Assembly: GCA_011009095.1 (NCBI GenBank)
Contig: VTPC01091277.1
Coordinates: 22,588-86,587 of the forward strand
Length of the DNA: 64,000 nucleotides
Reading direction: 5' to 3'
Origin: Ignelater luminosus
Taxonomy: Eukaryota; Arthropoda; Insecta; Coleoptera; Elateridae
Position numbers and translations under genes: made by a program. How positions within the stretch are numbered: position 1 is the stretch's first letter; the number at the start of each line of letters is the position of its first letter. The notes below the pieces were generated by a model that searched no databases, was not told the origin of the DNA, and saw nothing but the letters and a program-made list of their open reading frames with translations. Shown one piece after another: positions 48,719-61,134 of this stretch.

Positions 48719-51700
48719 AATTAATAATAGATCTAGAAAGGTTTAAATGTCATAAATGAAAGACTTTTAATTAAATCATTTGAATAACGGCTTTATTGGT
48801 TTTTATAGTGTGCTTTGACCTTGGCAAATAACAGTTGATCATCCAATAATCTTTGGTAGTTTTTAGTGCTGTTACTTGAACAGTTACTTAGATATTTCGA
48901 TTAAGTATATAATTGTTATAATTTTTTAAATTGTCTTTACATTACATTCTTATCTGATTGAAATTTTAATGCATTTTGTGGTAATTTGTAATGGATACCA
49001 AGTAATGCATGCCATGAAGTTAAGTAGTAACCTGGAAGTAACTCTCATTATGTTCAGTTAGCTTATATTAGAACTGTAATTAATACATTAGCTTCAGTTA
49101 ATAAATTCTGTTTATAAACAACTGAGTTTTGCTAATTCTTTTGTTTCTTGTATCTTCATAACCTTTAGGAAATCTTCATTTCTTTAGTAGTAACTATTAA
49201 TATTTCTATTTTTAGAATAAAAAATTCAATTTACTTATGGTCCTTGTTTTGCTGTCTTACTCAATATGTTAACTTACCTCAGCTTTTATGGAGGGCAAAA
49301 TACATTCTAAATTAATTTCGGTCGATTCAATCTGTACTGTTAATGCTGCTGCGATAATTTCATCTCAACAAATAAATTGGGGAAGGTGTCACAGGATTAT
49401 TTAGAGAATTCTTGAGTTGGTGAGAAGCTTCTACTCTTCAAGTTTTCCTTTTTATTAAAATTCTTAGAAGCAGATGAACCTGGTTTGAATGAATTAGATT
49501 TCTGGACATTTTGTATTTAGATGCAAAAGAAATCTGGAATCTAGTTGGAAATTTTTGTAGTAGTAGATCTTCCACTGTTTTCTACACTAAACTTGCAATT
49601 AGGCTTAATTTTAAAAATTCTTTCTAGTACTCGCTTTGTGGACATAATTCGCTCAAATCAGAAATTCCAGAAAAACCGAAAACATTTAATTTCAGATTTC
49701 TGTCGTATAGTTTTGGCCGATTTTGAATAAAATTTCAATTTAGTCAAAAAACAAAGATCTTAAAAATTCAATACTTCGTTACTTAGACAACCTCATCCCT
49801 TGCTATCGGGTTGTTTATAAAATTTCCCGAATAAACTTTTATAGGATAAGAGATTTTTTAAAATCAGTCTGAACTGTCCAAAATTGGACATTTTGATGGT
49901 TCCTAATAGAAATCTAGCTCTATACCCTTTTACTGTGGTGTCCAAAAGATTCAGAAACCTTCTATACTGAAATTGTTTTAAGACTAACAATCCAGAATGA
50001 TCAGATACCAACTACTGCACGTTTAACTTTAATCCGTAAAATACGTAGTGTTGTAAGTAGAAATATCGATCATTACTGTAATCAATTTGATTGTTGTTAT
50101 TTGGGTGTATAAATCAGATTTTGCAACTTTGAAAATTTGATCTTGCATGACAGAAGTATTAATCAAATACACGAAATGAAACGTTTTAGAAATGAACTTC
50201 TTTTCTAATCAGTGCTTGATTCTTCTGGTGGGGGAAGCGGAATGGTAAAAGCATTGTATTGATGCGTAAAACAACATCGTCGAACTTGCCAAAATGTGCT
50301 AGTGAAGACAAGTATGATGATGATGGTGGTGACTCTTAAACTTCTATCTTCTCCTTTTTCCTAGTATACACGAAACATAATGCTTTGATGGCAAATACCA
50401 TAAAGTAAATTAGAATATCTTTAGGGTAAATGTGTTTAAAACAATTGGTTGAATTGGTCTGTGTTGAGACATTTTGTGTAAGGACGATTTTGTTTGATTA
50501 TTGTTTTAGTCGTTTGTTTGTTCCTCGTTGAAATAAATTTGTTAAAATCTCGTTTCGGCTGTCTATGCAGCGTTTTAAGTAAAGTTCTCCGTGTTCTTAA
50601 GTTACATACTGTCATTTAAAAATTCTGAAAACCCTTTTCTGTTTACAGCTTGAAAACGGAATTCTTAAAATGGCGGTTAAAGCTCTTGTAAAGAGATTTA
50701 AAAGTTTTAAATATTTCGAATCATCTGATGATTGACAGGTACTAAAAGAGAAGAATGCACAGAAATTTCAAAGAAGTAGACAATAATAAAATATTCCTGG
50801 ATGACATTTCCTACTTAAAGGTTGTTTGGTTCTCTTGGTTCTGAAGTCATTCAATCTCCTCATGTAGTCCTTTCTTTGTGTTCAATAGGATTTTGTCTCT
50901 AACGGTTTTTTCCATATTGCAAAGGCTGATGTCCTTGTTTCTCTTAATGCGCTTATTTCTTATTTTGTCTTTAAGCAGACGGTCAGTCTTTCTTTCAAAT
51001 TTCTTAGCGAATTCGGCTGCCGTGTTATTCTTTTCGGTAAAGGATTAGCAGAAATCAAATTTTGCACACATTTTCGTTTGAAACAGTCGAAGTCACTCGC
51101 TTAGATACATAACTACCTGGTACTAATCCCATAACGGAATCGAATGTACAAAACTGTATATTTCAATAAAAAGAAATTAAGAAAATTCCAGTCATGATCT
51201 AGACTTTTAGATTCCACTTTATCTTATAAGAACTCTGGAGAATTTTAAAAATACATTCCAACATAAGAGTGACATTATTATTGTGTTCGACAGGAATTCT
51301 GGGTTGCAATCGTTGGCTTGTATGTGATAAAATTACCTGACAATTCATTTTTCTCCGAAAATAGGCGAAACCGCAGAAAACTAACTCAGATTTCGTATCT
51401 AGGGGCTCCACTAACAACGATTTAGACAAATTTCTAAGAAAACCGGATGCTTCCTTTTTTATATCAAGAATGCTCAATTTTAGAAGAAAGGTCATTGTCG
51501 GATCGATGGGCTAGACCACAAGTTACCTAAAAAGTGTAATTAACTTACCAAATGTATTAAATGCTACTACACCAATGTATTGTTAGGTTTCCTCAAGGTT
51601 ATTTCCTGGTGTTTAACGATACTTCTATGGCCATTTAAGTACATAAGTATTGCGACTGGTATTGTAGGAAAACATCTGCCGCTTACTGTCGGTAATTACA

Positions 51701-54592
51701 AAAATGTTGTAATCTTTAATGGAAAGATTAATTTTTGGCGGGAAATCTGCCAATTTAAAATTACTTTTAGTAAAATTGCAATCGTTTTACTTGACTTACA
51801 GCGTGAGATATTAAAATGCGTAAAATGCAATAATTGTGTTTGTCTTTAAGTGGAAACAATAAAAATGAACAAGCGAATAAATGTAATTACCCAATAAATT
51901 GAGCCGACATTTAAAAAACGATTTGAAAGTAGAAAGTGACAATTTTATAAAAATATAACTAAACGAGTCATCAAATTAAAATAAATTATTGTTGCTTATT
52001 GCCACAATAATTTCTTTTAATTTTCACACTTGCATACAATATAACAACAAATATAGATAGATGCCACCTTAATTGTTCTCAGAAGGAAACTAATAGAACC
52101 AGTTGACGTCCATACTACAGCATTGGCAGATTACAACAATAAAATTACGAACGCCTCCAACTATTTAGTTAATAAGTTGCGGTTAATTGAAAGAGAGACT
52201 TGAACTGAACTGTTGGAAAGTTCACCTCAGGGCCTAAGGAAGAAAATGAAAAAGAGAAGATACAACGATGATTATGGTGTTAGTTGTGTTGTTGTTTCAG
52301 TTGTTCGGGTGTTTCTCTCTTTGTGTGATTTTCTTTAAACTAACTGTAAACTCGTTATTAAGTTGACCTTAACAGTGAAGTTTATTAAGGCCGTAAACTC
52401 GTGAATGTTGTGTTTCATTTTGAATTCCTTCTGAATGTTTTCTCATTATAGCTAACTAATAAATCGTTTAGATGTGAATTGAAGATCCAGGTTTATGTGG
52501 ACTGGTTTTCTAATGATTGCGAGAGATAAAAATTGAAAGTTAGAAGTAGCGGATTATCTTTTTTTGTTTAATTCTTTGTTTGATTTAAGATGAATAAGTT
52601 GTTTGGAGTTTTACCGTTTTGTGGAAATACGTGAGAATATCTCTATTATAAATTACTTATTTCTTTTGTGCCTTCACCGAAAATTCCTTGTTGGATATTT
52701 TACGGTTTCAGTTGGAATTAATTTGTAATGAAAAGCTCGTTTTAGTTGGTAGTGATTCTATTATGTTACCAAAATAGCTTGTTCCTTGAAATGCGACAAC
52801 GTAATACAAGGCATTACTAAAACAAGGTTGTCGTTCTAGAATTGATACTCAATTTCACATATTTATTGCATCTGGATGTGCATTCTTATATGGAAAGACC
52901 GTTTTAAACTCGCCATTACGACCGTGAGATTAAGGAGGCGTAATTGTGAGTTTAAAATTGTGTTTCTATATAATAACGCCTTGATGAATCTTGGAATATT
53001 ATACCGTGATTCTGAGGTGTAATTTTGAAAGTTTTATTTGTGAAGAAAAGGCTTAAAATTCTTTGCTTCCAGAATTTATTTCATTAAGAAATTATGTTGA
53101 AGTAAGTAAGTACCTAAAAACTAATTCCATCCATTTCAGCAGTACATAGAAGAAGTTTGAGATTTGAGTTCTTCTTGCTTCAAGCATACCTATTAAATGA
53201 TTATCCAGACCAAACTAAATTTTTGATTTACCAAAAAAGAGCAACCGTTAAATAATAATGAGTTCTTGGAATTGTAATCATAACATTATCGTATGGAAGA
53301 TAAAACCTGATGATGGAATTATATTTTATGATGTCAGTTATTGCTAATACCAGTGGAATTCAAGGAAGAATTCTGATTAAGTTCTTCACCCACGTGGACA
53401 TACATGAGCGTTTCCTTTCTGAAAAAACTTCGGCGTAAAATAGATAATAAAATTCAGATACATTGATTAACACAATCGAACCTCATTGGAAATGCGAAGT
53501 TTAATAAATCAGGAAACAGCGGAACTGAAGAGATTTTCATATGTTTTTTTTCCTTGCAAACACTGCACTAACGCTTCGTACGCCTATGCGGGCTGCACGT
53601 GGTGATAATGTGCAGTAAAAATTTTGGACACAAAGATCAAAGCCGCCGACAACAAGTGAAGCTACTGATTCCGTAAGGTTCGATGCTGTGGTGCAGCTTT
53701 GGCTAGTGGCTCATTATACTTACAATGAAGGACTTAAACTAACAAATTAAGAATCTTGATCATAATTATATCACTATGTCTTGATAGGAATTGTTTTGTC
53801 TTCTAAAGACAAAATCATTTTTAGACACGTTCTGGAGAATTTTACATTGGCCACTACTTACTCAAAATTACCCAAATTACAAAATTCCGTTTTTAAGAAT
53901 CGTTAAATGTTCTGATTAAAACGGATAATGTTGTACTTACAGATTTCTTGATCGAAATGAGTTTTATTCATGCTACGATATTAGAATTGAAGGAATTTCG
54001 CAAATCAGTTTAGACATGGTCAAGACTCTTGCTTTTCAATTGTAAGGGTAACCTATAAAGTCATCATGCTGATTATGAGCTGGTTCTTCTTCTAAATCCT
54101 GATCTTTTTCTGTAGTAGTAGATACTTTTGGGAATTTTGGCTGTTACTGGCCAAGGCCGTGCAGAAGACTCTTTTGACTCTTGTTACTTAATACATTATT
54201 TCTCAAATAAAATTTTGGTTTATCTAGTTGGTGAACAGATAATTACAACATGACAAGCAGCTATTAAGATGCTTGAATTACTTGAACGACTTAATCCAAA
54301 AATATTTTCGTATATAGAAACATTTGAATTTGTTCGTTTTGGAAGAAGTGCTTATAAAGTCATTGGTCAGTTTGCTTTTCATTTCTGGCTGAGATAAGTA
54401 GGACAAAGTATGCATTTTGGTTCCGTTGGTTAGAGAAACTGTTCTATAACAGATAGATCATGATAAAGCATCAACCATTTCTCATACCCAAAACGCAATT
54501 TTAGATTTTATTAGGTTGATGATTTTAAATGAGTAAGTCAGTCTTTTGCCGAGTTTGTGTTTTCTGCGTACCTTATTTGCAATTCTCGTTGC
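48719..54592. other. Long non-coding stretch, possibly intronic
   Basis: No gene or transposon recognised. Frames at 51199-51495 and 51580-51849 are featureless. At about 52298 TTTCAGTTGTTCGGG resembles an arthropod initiator, but I see neither a TATA box nor a clear downstream donor. Confidence 0.4.
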
Positions 54593-54840
54593 GAAAATAT
54601 TTTGCTCAAGTTTTAATATATATCTTTTTCAGAATGGCTTATTTTTCATCTATTCTCGTTTTGCTCAAGTTTTGGCATATATCCTTCAGAATGGCTTGTT
54701 TTCCCTGGGTTTCTAAATGCGTAAAAATCTTTTGCCTTAAGCTTCTTTCTATGTCGGTATCTCTTTCAGAATGACTTGTTTCCCATCGGTTTCTAGATAC
54801 GTAAAAACCTTTTTCCTTAAGCTTCTTTCTATATAGGAAC
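54593..54840. repeat. Imperfect tandem repeat, nested periods
   Basis: TTCAGAATGGCTT-like words occur at about 54629, 54686 and 54766. TTTGCTCAAGTTTT precedes the first two, and the second and third share GGTTTCTA-AT-CGTAAAAA-CTTTT-CCTTAAGCTTCTTTCTAT. So there are two partly overlapping repeat units of about 57 and 80 bp. No coding function. Confidence 0.78.
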
Positions 54841-56444
54841 ATAGAATAGAATATATAACTAGTTTCTGATTAATTAAAACATAGAAGGGCGACATACTTA
54901 CATTGCCTTGACGATTTATGTTTTTGGGTGATCGTTAACATAGCAGACGATTAAATCTTGCTATTAGAATGAAACTCGTATATAAACTTTAAATCGATAG
55001 ATCTTAAACATAAACAGTTTTTTAGGCATTGCTTACGTTATATTATTCTTATGCCCCTTTAATGATTTACTTTTTCAAACAAAAAAAGAAAGTCAAGTTC
55101 TTGTGTTTTATCAACTTTTAGAAATTCTAATTGCCAAAGCAATGTTACGAATCTTTTTTGAATCCAATCTAAAAATATGTTTTTCCTCTGTATAATGTTA
55201 TTCAGATATTAGAAATGCAGAAAATTTTAGAGTTATATTTAATCACTTTCAAAAATACATTTCCGATTGTAATAAATTAAAATATTAACTAGAGGAATCA
55301 CCATAAATGAAATGCAGACGTTCTTTCAGATTAAAAACGAGATCCAGAATTTATATCTTGTAATTAAGGCAAATAATTTATTAGTTTCGATCTTGCTTTT
55401 GTAATTAATTTGAATAAATCATCGATTAATTAAGCTTGATAGATGTCTCGATTTTGTTTCTTATTTGGCTTGAATTCTACTGATGGAAATAAACTAATTC
55501 TAATATTTCTGAAAAGTTACATTAATTGTAATAACCAACAGGAACTATTAAAACCATTATTCCGTCTCAGAAAACATTCAGAAGTGATTTTTCGATTCAA
55601 ATCTATTACCTCTACTCCAAATGGAATTATGTTTAAATACTGGTATCTTTTTGGTAAATGCACTACCTATACGCCATTTTGTCAATGCAGACTCAGATAG
55701 ACATCTGTTTTCTGAACTTTTCTAACCACAGTTTTAATTTAAAACTTCATACCGTGATGCTGCACATTTCTCAAGTTTAATTGGAGTAAGTATCAATTTA
55801 GTAATAAAGTGTGTTATAGCCTTCATACATTTCGATTTTGATGTAAAGATAACATTAAGAAATCGGCAATTCCTGATCAAAATTAGGTTCGTCATTAGCA
55901 TAGTATCAGGTAACAAATCCGTTTTTAGCAGAAAACGCTTGGAGTACACAAACAAGCTTAGCGGTTTACATTACGTAATAATCATGCGTATCTTCACTGC
56001 TGCAGTCTTTGTTTTCTTAGCCATCAGTATTTGCATATATTTATGATATTGATGAAGGCTAGGAAAACTAAATAGAAGAAGGCGCAGCTGTTGACTGTAA
56101 TTTACAGATTATGAATCTCTTGATCGATGGTGATCAGTTGATTGTTACGAGAAACTGAAGTTTATGTAAGACACCAAGATGGAAGTACTTAAACTTTCTT
56201 CCCTATGTATCTAGACAACTATTTTTTGACCTGGCAGACATCGCATGGAGTTTCAAGCTTCGTTATTGAACGAGACTTTCTCCGAAGTTTTATTTATTGC
56301 CAACTAAATTCAAAGAAGATTTAAATGGATGATTTGGCATACCAACGGAAACATCTGACCAGAAGACCTTTCAGAAATTCACAAACTAGGTAACGCAGTA
56401 TCCTTTCAACAGACGCAAATCTACCATACTCTAGGAATTGCTTA
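54841..56444. other. Non-coding stretch
   Basis: No gene or element recognised; frames at 55443-55700 and 55734-55955 lack support. Confidence 0.5.
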
Positions 56445-56446
56445 TA

Positions 56447-57413
56447 CAGGGTGATTCCGAAATAAAGGGTATCCTCTTAAAGGTGGATAGCAGTGTGATA
56501 GTACATACATTTGCGATAAAAAAACGGTAGGTAAAAATTGCATAGTTTCCGAGAAAAATGCGATTGAAGTTTAATCGCTAAGCCAAGCCGGTCCTGCTCT
56601 CATACTGTTACTTTAGTAAAAATCGATAGGGGTTGACTGACTGTCCTTGTCATTGGCAGGTAGTTCTTGCTATTTATGTGAGGGGTATAATAGTTTATCT
56701 GGTTTCTACAATGCCATAACTAATCAGTAGGAACTTTTACTTTTTAATTTGCAAACGGAAAAATATTAAAATTTTACTGTTGGTGATTTTTTTCTGTAAA
56801 CTTCCGAAGAACCAAAAACTTCAATAAGCTTTATGCTACATAAATAAAAATTGGTTGTATTTACTAAACTGAATTAAATACAGAGGTGATAGTTAGTAGT
56901 ACCTTCCATACGCATGTTTCATTTAAGTAGTATGTGTAATCCATTGCCATTTAAAATGTTTCCTATTCATGTGACTAAATAATAATAAGGGATTAAAATG
57001 TTGCTTGTGAGACTGGAGTCTAATTGTTCGTAACATAAATTTTGTTATTATTTTTTTACTGTTTTAACGAATTTCAACAACCCTGCATGTTAAACATACT
57101 TCAGATTTAAGAAGGGAAAGTTGTAAAATGTCCAGGGGGTAGCTTATGATGGCATTTATTGTCTGGTAAATTTTCGTTCATGCAGTACAAGGGTTTAAAA
57201 ACACCGTAAATCTCCTTAACTTTCACTTTTTAAGGCGACAATACAAGAAACACTTTTCTTTTTCTAACCAGAGACGGCTTCAGTTTTTAATATTTAGGAA
57301 AATTGTCAAAATTTTCAACTTTCACGGGGCCACTTCGTTTTTTCATTTTTTGTTTTCTTTTGGCCTCACTCATCACTTATTAAAAGGATACCCTTTATTT
57401 CGGAATCACCCTG
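56447..57413. mobile_element. TA-flanked MITE, family CAGGGTGATTCCG, copy 2 (longer)
   Basis: A 967-bp element flanked by TA (56445-56446 and 57414-57415), with the same inverted ends as the element at 28443-29115 but lying in the opposite orientation. It keeps about 290 bp (57056-57345) that copy 1 lacks. No transposase frame is present even in this longer form, so it is non-autonomous. The TA duplication suggests the Tc1/mariner superfamily. Confidence 0.95.
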
Positions 57414-57415
57414 TA

Positions 57416-59782
57416 TTGTAGTTTATAACTAGAGTTAGCAGAATATATTTATTGAAACTCCCTCGTATAAATTTTAATTTCCATTTTATTATAGTTGCTT
57501 TTTACACATTATGCAGTTAACTACAAGGGAACGTAATAGATGTTTCATTTTGAAAATAAATGGCTAGTTTTTGTTAAGAAACTTCTTTACTTTTTTAAGA
57601 TGAGGATTTTACAACCATGAATAATAACACTAATGTAATAATTTATTATTCGGAACACGAAACCATTGTACCCTTCCTAAACTATAAAAGATATTATTTG
57701 TATAACAAAATGTTAACCGAGATATATCCCGTAATTTAAATTTAATTTGGGGGTCCCGTTAGGACAAAACGTAATTATAATAATTTAAATTTTAAATAAT
57801 GGCCATTTCGTGTGTGGCATCTAACTTGCAAGCGGTTCATTTGAATATACAAAAACGAAACAAATACATCTTTGTCAGACTCAGAGAATAAATATTTAAA
57901 CTGTAAATCGAGGAAGTATTTAAATGTTGCAAAACATTTACATACGATCTCTTGAGCATCGGAATATTATTTAGATGACTTGTTCAGCGGCGAGAATTTA
58001 TTTCCGCCATTTTTCAAAAGGTTCCCCCTTTTTAATAGCAATAATTATTATTATTGCTACAACTTAAAACGTGCCGTAAATTACGTGTAATATCTTGCTG
58101 TTACTGGAAGGATATAAAAATTATTGAGGATATAAAAGGAATCTAAAGTTATGACACATTATCGATCGTAAAGTGATTTATCTAATGCATTGCCGTTGAA
58201 CGTGGGAAAAATAACCAGAATTTCTTGCTGTTCTTGCGGGATTTACATCTTTAAAACCCTTAAACTGTTATTTTTTTAATATTGCCGCTAAAAATTAAAT
58301 CAATAAATAACTTGAATCTGCAAGGGTTTACATTTCAGTCCTGTAGCAGTACGAAGTCTTAATACCAAGATAACGCTCCGAAAAGCTTTCTTTTTCTTTT
58401 CATTAAAGTAGCAATTATTTTTGCAAACTAAAATTTTCTGATACTTGGAATTCTTGACATGCCATCAAAAGATAACATATAAATTCACTTTGATATTTTT
58501 CATTTCCCAAGTAGGGAGAACATTTAGAATGAATTATTCTTGCATTTACTCTTTGAATTGCTACCGTATTTGCAAGTGATGGGTAATTTATATCGAGAGA
58601 ACAATGAAATAAATACTTTAATACTGTTTCGGAATAATCTATGCATTCAGCAATACAATACAAGACACGATTTAAAATCCATTTGACTTGAACGCTATGG
58701 TTTTAAAAAATTCTGTGCTTTGTTACTATGTAATTAGCTTTTTATAAATGGAATACACGCAAGATTCTAAAAGGAATAAAGGAAAGTTTATTAATGGATT
58801 TCTTTTATAAGATAATGCGTTATTATTGTACTCTCTAATTTCAAATAGTTAAATTCGCGGGAGGAAAAATCCGAACTTAAGGTCGTTTTTGCATTTGAAT
58901 CAATCTGTTTCCAATACAGAAAATAAATGAAAAGCAACGAAAGCGAAAACAGCATCGAAACGGGAAGAAAAGTCCTAGCAATTTGCTTTGTGGGTTTAAA
59001 ATTTGGAGGAACAATCTGTAATGTGAGTGCTTTTGGTTGATCTAAATTGTTGATATACTTAAGATGTACTACTTACGTCTCCATCTACCATAAACGCTAC
59101 AGGTTGATAATCACCGGACACCCTGTATAGTAACTTCTATATAAAGGATTCCTAAACCTTTTCCTCATGTCGTATTACAAGAAAATTTTAGTAACAGCAG
59201 GCTTATCTTAATGCTAACAAACTGGGCATAAGTCTACGAAAAAACAACCTGATTTAAATAATTTTCCTGTCGGTGATATCGATTTAGTAGTGATACTGGA
59301 AAAGTCAATACAAATTAAAACATGCTCTTGCAGAATTCCTCCCCAGATCCTCACTAAACCTCCATTAAGACAGCCTAGGAAGAATGTTGCACTTAGCGCA
59401 CCTTTTACCTCTTCTTCACTATACTTTTTGGCCACCATGCAAGTCAAATTGCTTTATGTTCTCGTATCTTTATTGAGAAGCTTAATCAGCGTTGAAAAAC
59501 AGCAATCGTAGGGCGATGTTTTTGTTTCACGACCCGAATTATATCTTCTGCTATAGGATCCCGTCATTAAACCGTAGTAGGTCTTGTGAAAGGTCGCTTG
59601 TGACACCCCAAAACTTATTGGCCACGTACCGTTGACTGTCCATTCTGAATAAGATCTAAAAAGCCTGCGTTGATGCATTTTGTGCGACTTATGGAAGGGC
59701 AATATCGAGATTAGCCAAACAATTGTAAGAGTCGATTTTTCATGGAAAATTCTGGTGGTTTGCTTTTTTTTTGGTCTGTAAG
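57416..59782. other. Non-coding stretch
   Basis: No gene recognised. Minus-strand frames at 59214-59447 (contains ALSATFFLGCLNGGLVRIW) and 59454-59702 lie in a GC-richer patch but match nothing I can name. A solitary element end, GGACACCCTG then TA, occurs at 59116-59127. Confidence 0.4.
59116..59127. repeat. Solitary transposon end, GGACACCCTG then TA
   Basis: It matches the outermost bases of the 60492-61132 MITE family (CAGGGTGTCC in complement), followed by TA. No partner end was found upstream, so it would be a truncated copy. Confidence 0.4.
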
Positions 59783-59784
59783 TA

Positions 59785-60209
59785 CAGTAATACCCCGCAT
59801 TTACGCGATAGGTTGGAACCGAGCGATAACCGCGTAATTCGAATTTGCGTCAGTTGGGGTACAATTATGCATATAGATACATACAACTTATGTTTAATTG
59901 GGACCAGAGACTAAAGAAAACAGTAATTTAGAAGAAAAATGTGTAATAAAATCTTAGATAATACAACAAATTATATTATTATGAATTGCAAAAACATAAA
60001 CCGAAATTATTTTGACGTAGAAGGCTTCATAAAATCTAACAAAGTCCTCTGACGGATCAAAGATTTTTCCTTCTCACTCAAAATTTCCTCGTTGGAGTCT
60101 GTTTTCCAAAATTTCAATTGAACTGAGGCCTTCTGTCAACAAAAGACGAATCGACGAGAAGATTTAAAAACCGCGTAAATACGAATTCGCGTAGATCGGG
60201 GTATTACTG
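59785..60209. mobile_element. TA-flanked MITE, family CAGTAATACCCCG
   Basis: A 425-bp element flanked by TA (59783-59784 and 60210-60211). The terminal 13 bases CAGTAATACCCCG are perfectly inverted, followed by looser TTTACGCG, CGCGTAA and GAATT-CG words in both arms. Ends of this look, with a CpG-rich subterminal part, recall pogo/Tigger-type elements, but without a transposase that is only a suggestion. Confidence 0.9.
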
Positions 60210-60491
60210 TATATAAGTAGCGACGGGGATGAGATAACAGATCTAACAACAATTTCTCAGATTTTTTGAAATGCTTAATTCTAAAGCAGATTCTAATTAG
60301 ATATTTCATTCTGTATATTAATATCAAGTAAAAGGCATGCCATGTGGCAAGAAGTTCATCAAGGAAATTTCCCAGAGTTTCAAATAATTGTAGACATGAC
60401 TTAACCTTCTGGTTAAGATCTTCCTCTTTGTCTCATAAAGAATAAGAGACTACCCAAACTGTATAGACTCATTTAATGTTTTTCCAAGATA

Positions 60492-61132
60492 CAGGGTGTC
60501 CCCAGATCGACTTAACAATAGGTGTGAAAGACAAAAAACCATATTTCTGTTTTTGAAAACTTAAGCAGGCTTTGATAAGCATCAAAAACTTATTTTTAGT
60601 GTAGATAAAGTGCGTTTTTCGTAAGACATATCGAAAAATTTTATAAACAAAAGTTGTTTAAAATGCAAATATATGCCCACATACCAAATTTGAAAACAAT
60701 CGGAAAAAATTTTCAAGACGAACTGTAAATTCGCGATTAGCTTTATGAATCACTATCGGTGGCAGTTACATAGAGTAAACCTTCCTGTAATTTGTAATTA
60801 ATAGTACTAATAAAATGTATTTTTTTAAATTCACTTGTAAAATTTAGAAAAATCAAATCGTTCTGATTGTTTTCAAGCTTGGTATGTGGGCATATATCTG
60901 CATTCTAAACAACTTTTGCTTATAAAAGTTGTCGATATGTCTCACGGAAAAGGTACTTTACCTACACCGAAAATAAGTTTTTGATACCTATCAAAGCCTG
61001 CTTGATTCTTCAAAAATAAAAATATAGCACAAGTTAGTTTCTAATCAAGCAGGGCTGAGCCCTGGCTCAAATCTCAACTCGAAAATGTTTTGTCTTTCAC
61101 ACCTGTTGTTAAGTCAAACTGGGAACACCCTG
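60492..61132. mobile_element. Foldback TA-flanked MITE with arms over 200 bp
   Basis: A 641-bp element flanked by TA (60490-60491 and 61133-61134). The ends CAGGGTGTCCCCAG and complement CAGGGTGTTCCCAG open two long arms (about 60492-60710 and 60866-61132) that pair with indels. Shared blocks include GACTTAACAA-AGGTGTGAAAGA, GCAGGCTTTGATA, AAAACTTATTTT and TATGCCCACATACCAA. The right arm has about 50 extra bases. A transcript would form a long hairpin. No transposase; superfamily inferred from TA duplication only. Confidence 0.94.
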
Positions 61133-61134
61133 TA

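Noticed and set aside
52290..52400. A third first-exon candidate with an initiator-like TTTCAGTTGTTCGGG
   Set aside because: No TATA box and no convincing donor downstream; kept only as a remark.
59214..59702. Two minus-strand frames in a GC-richer patch, one with a hydrophobic segment like a membrane transporter
   Set aside because: No conserved motif can be named and the two frames do not join through recognisable splice sites.
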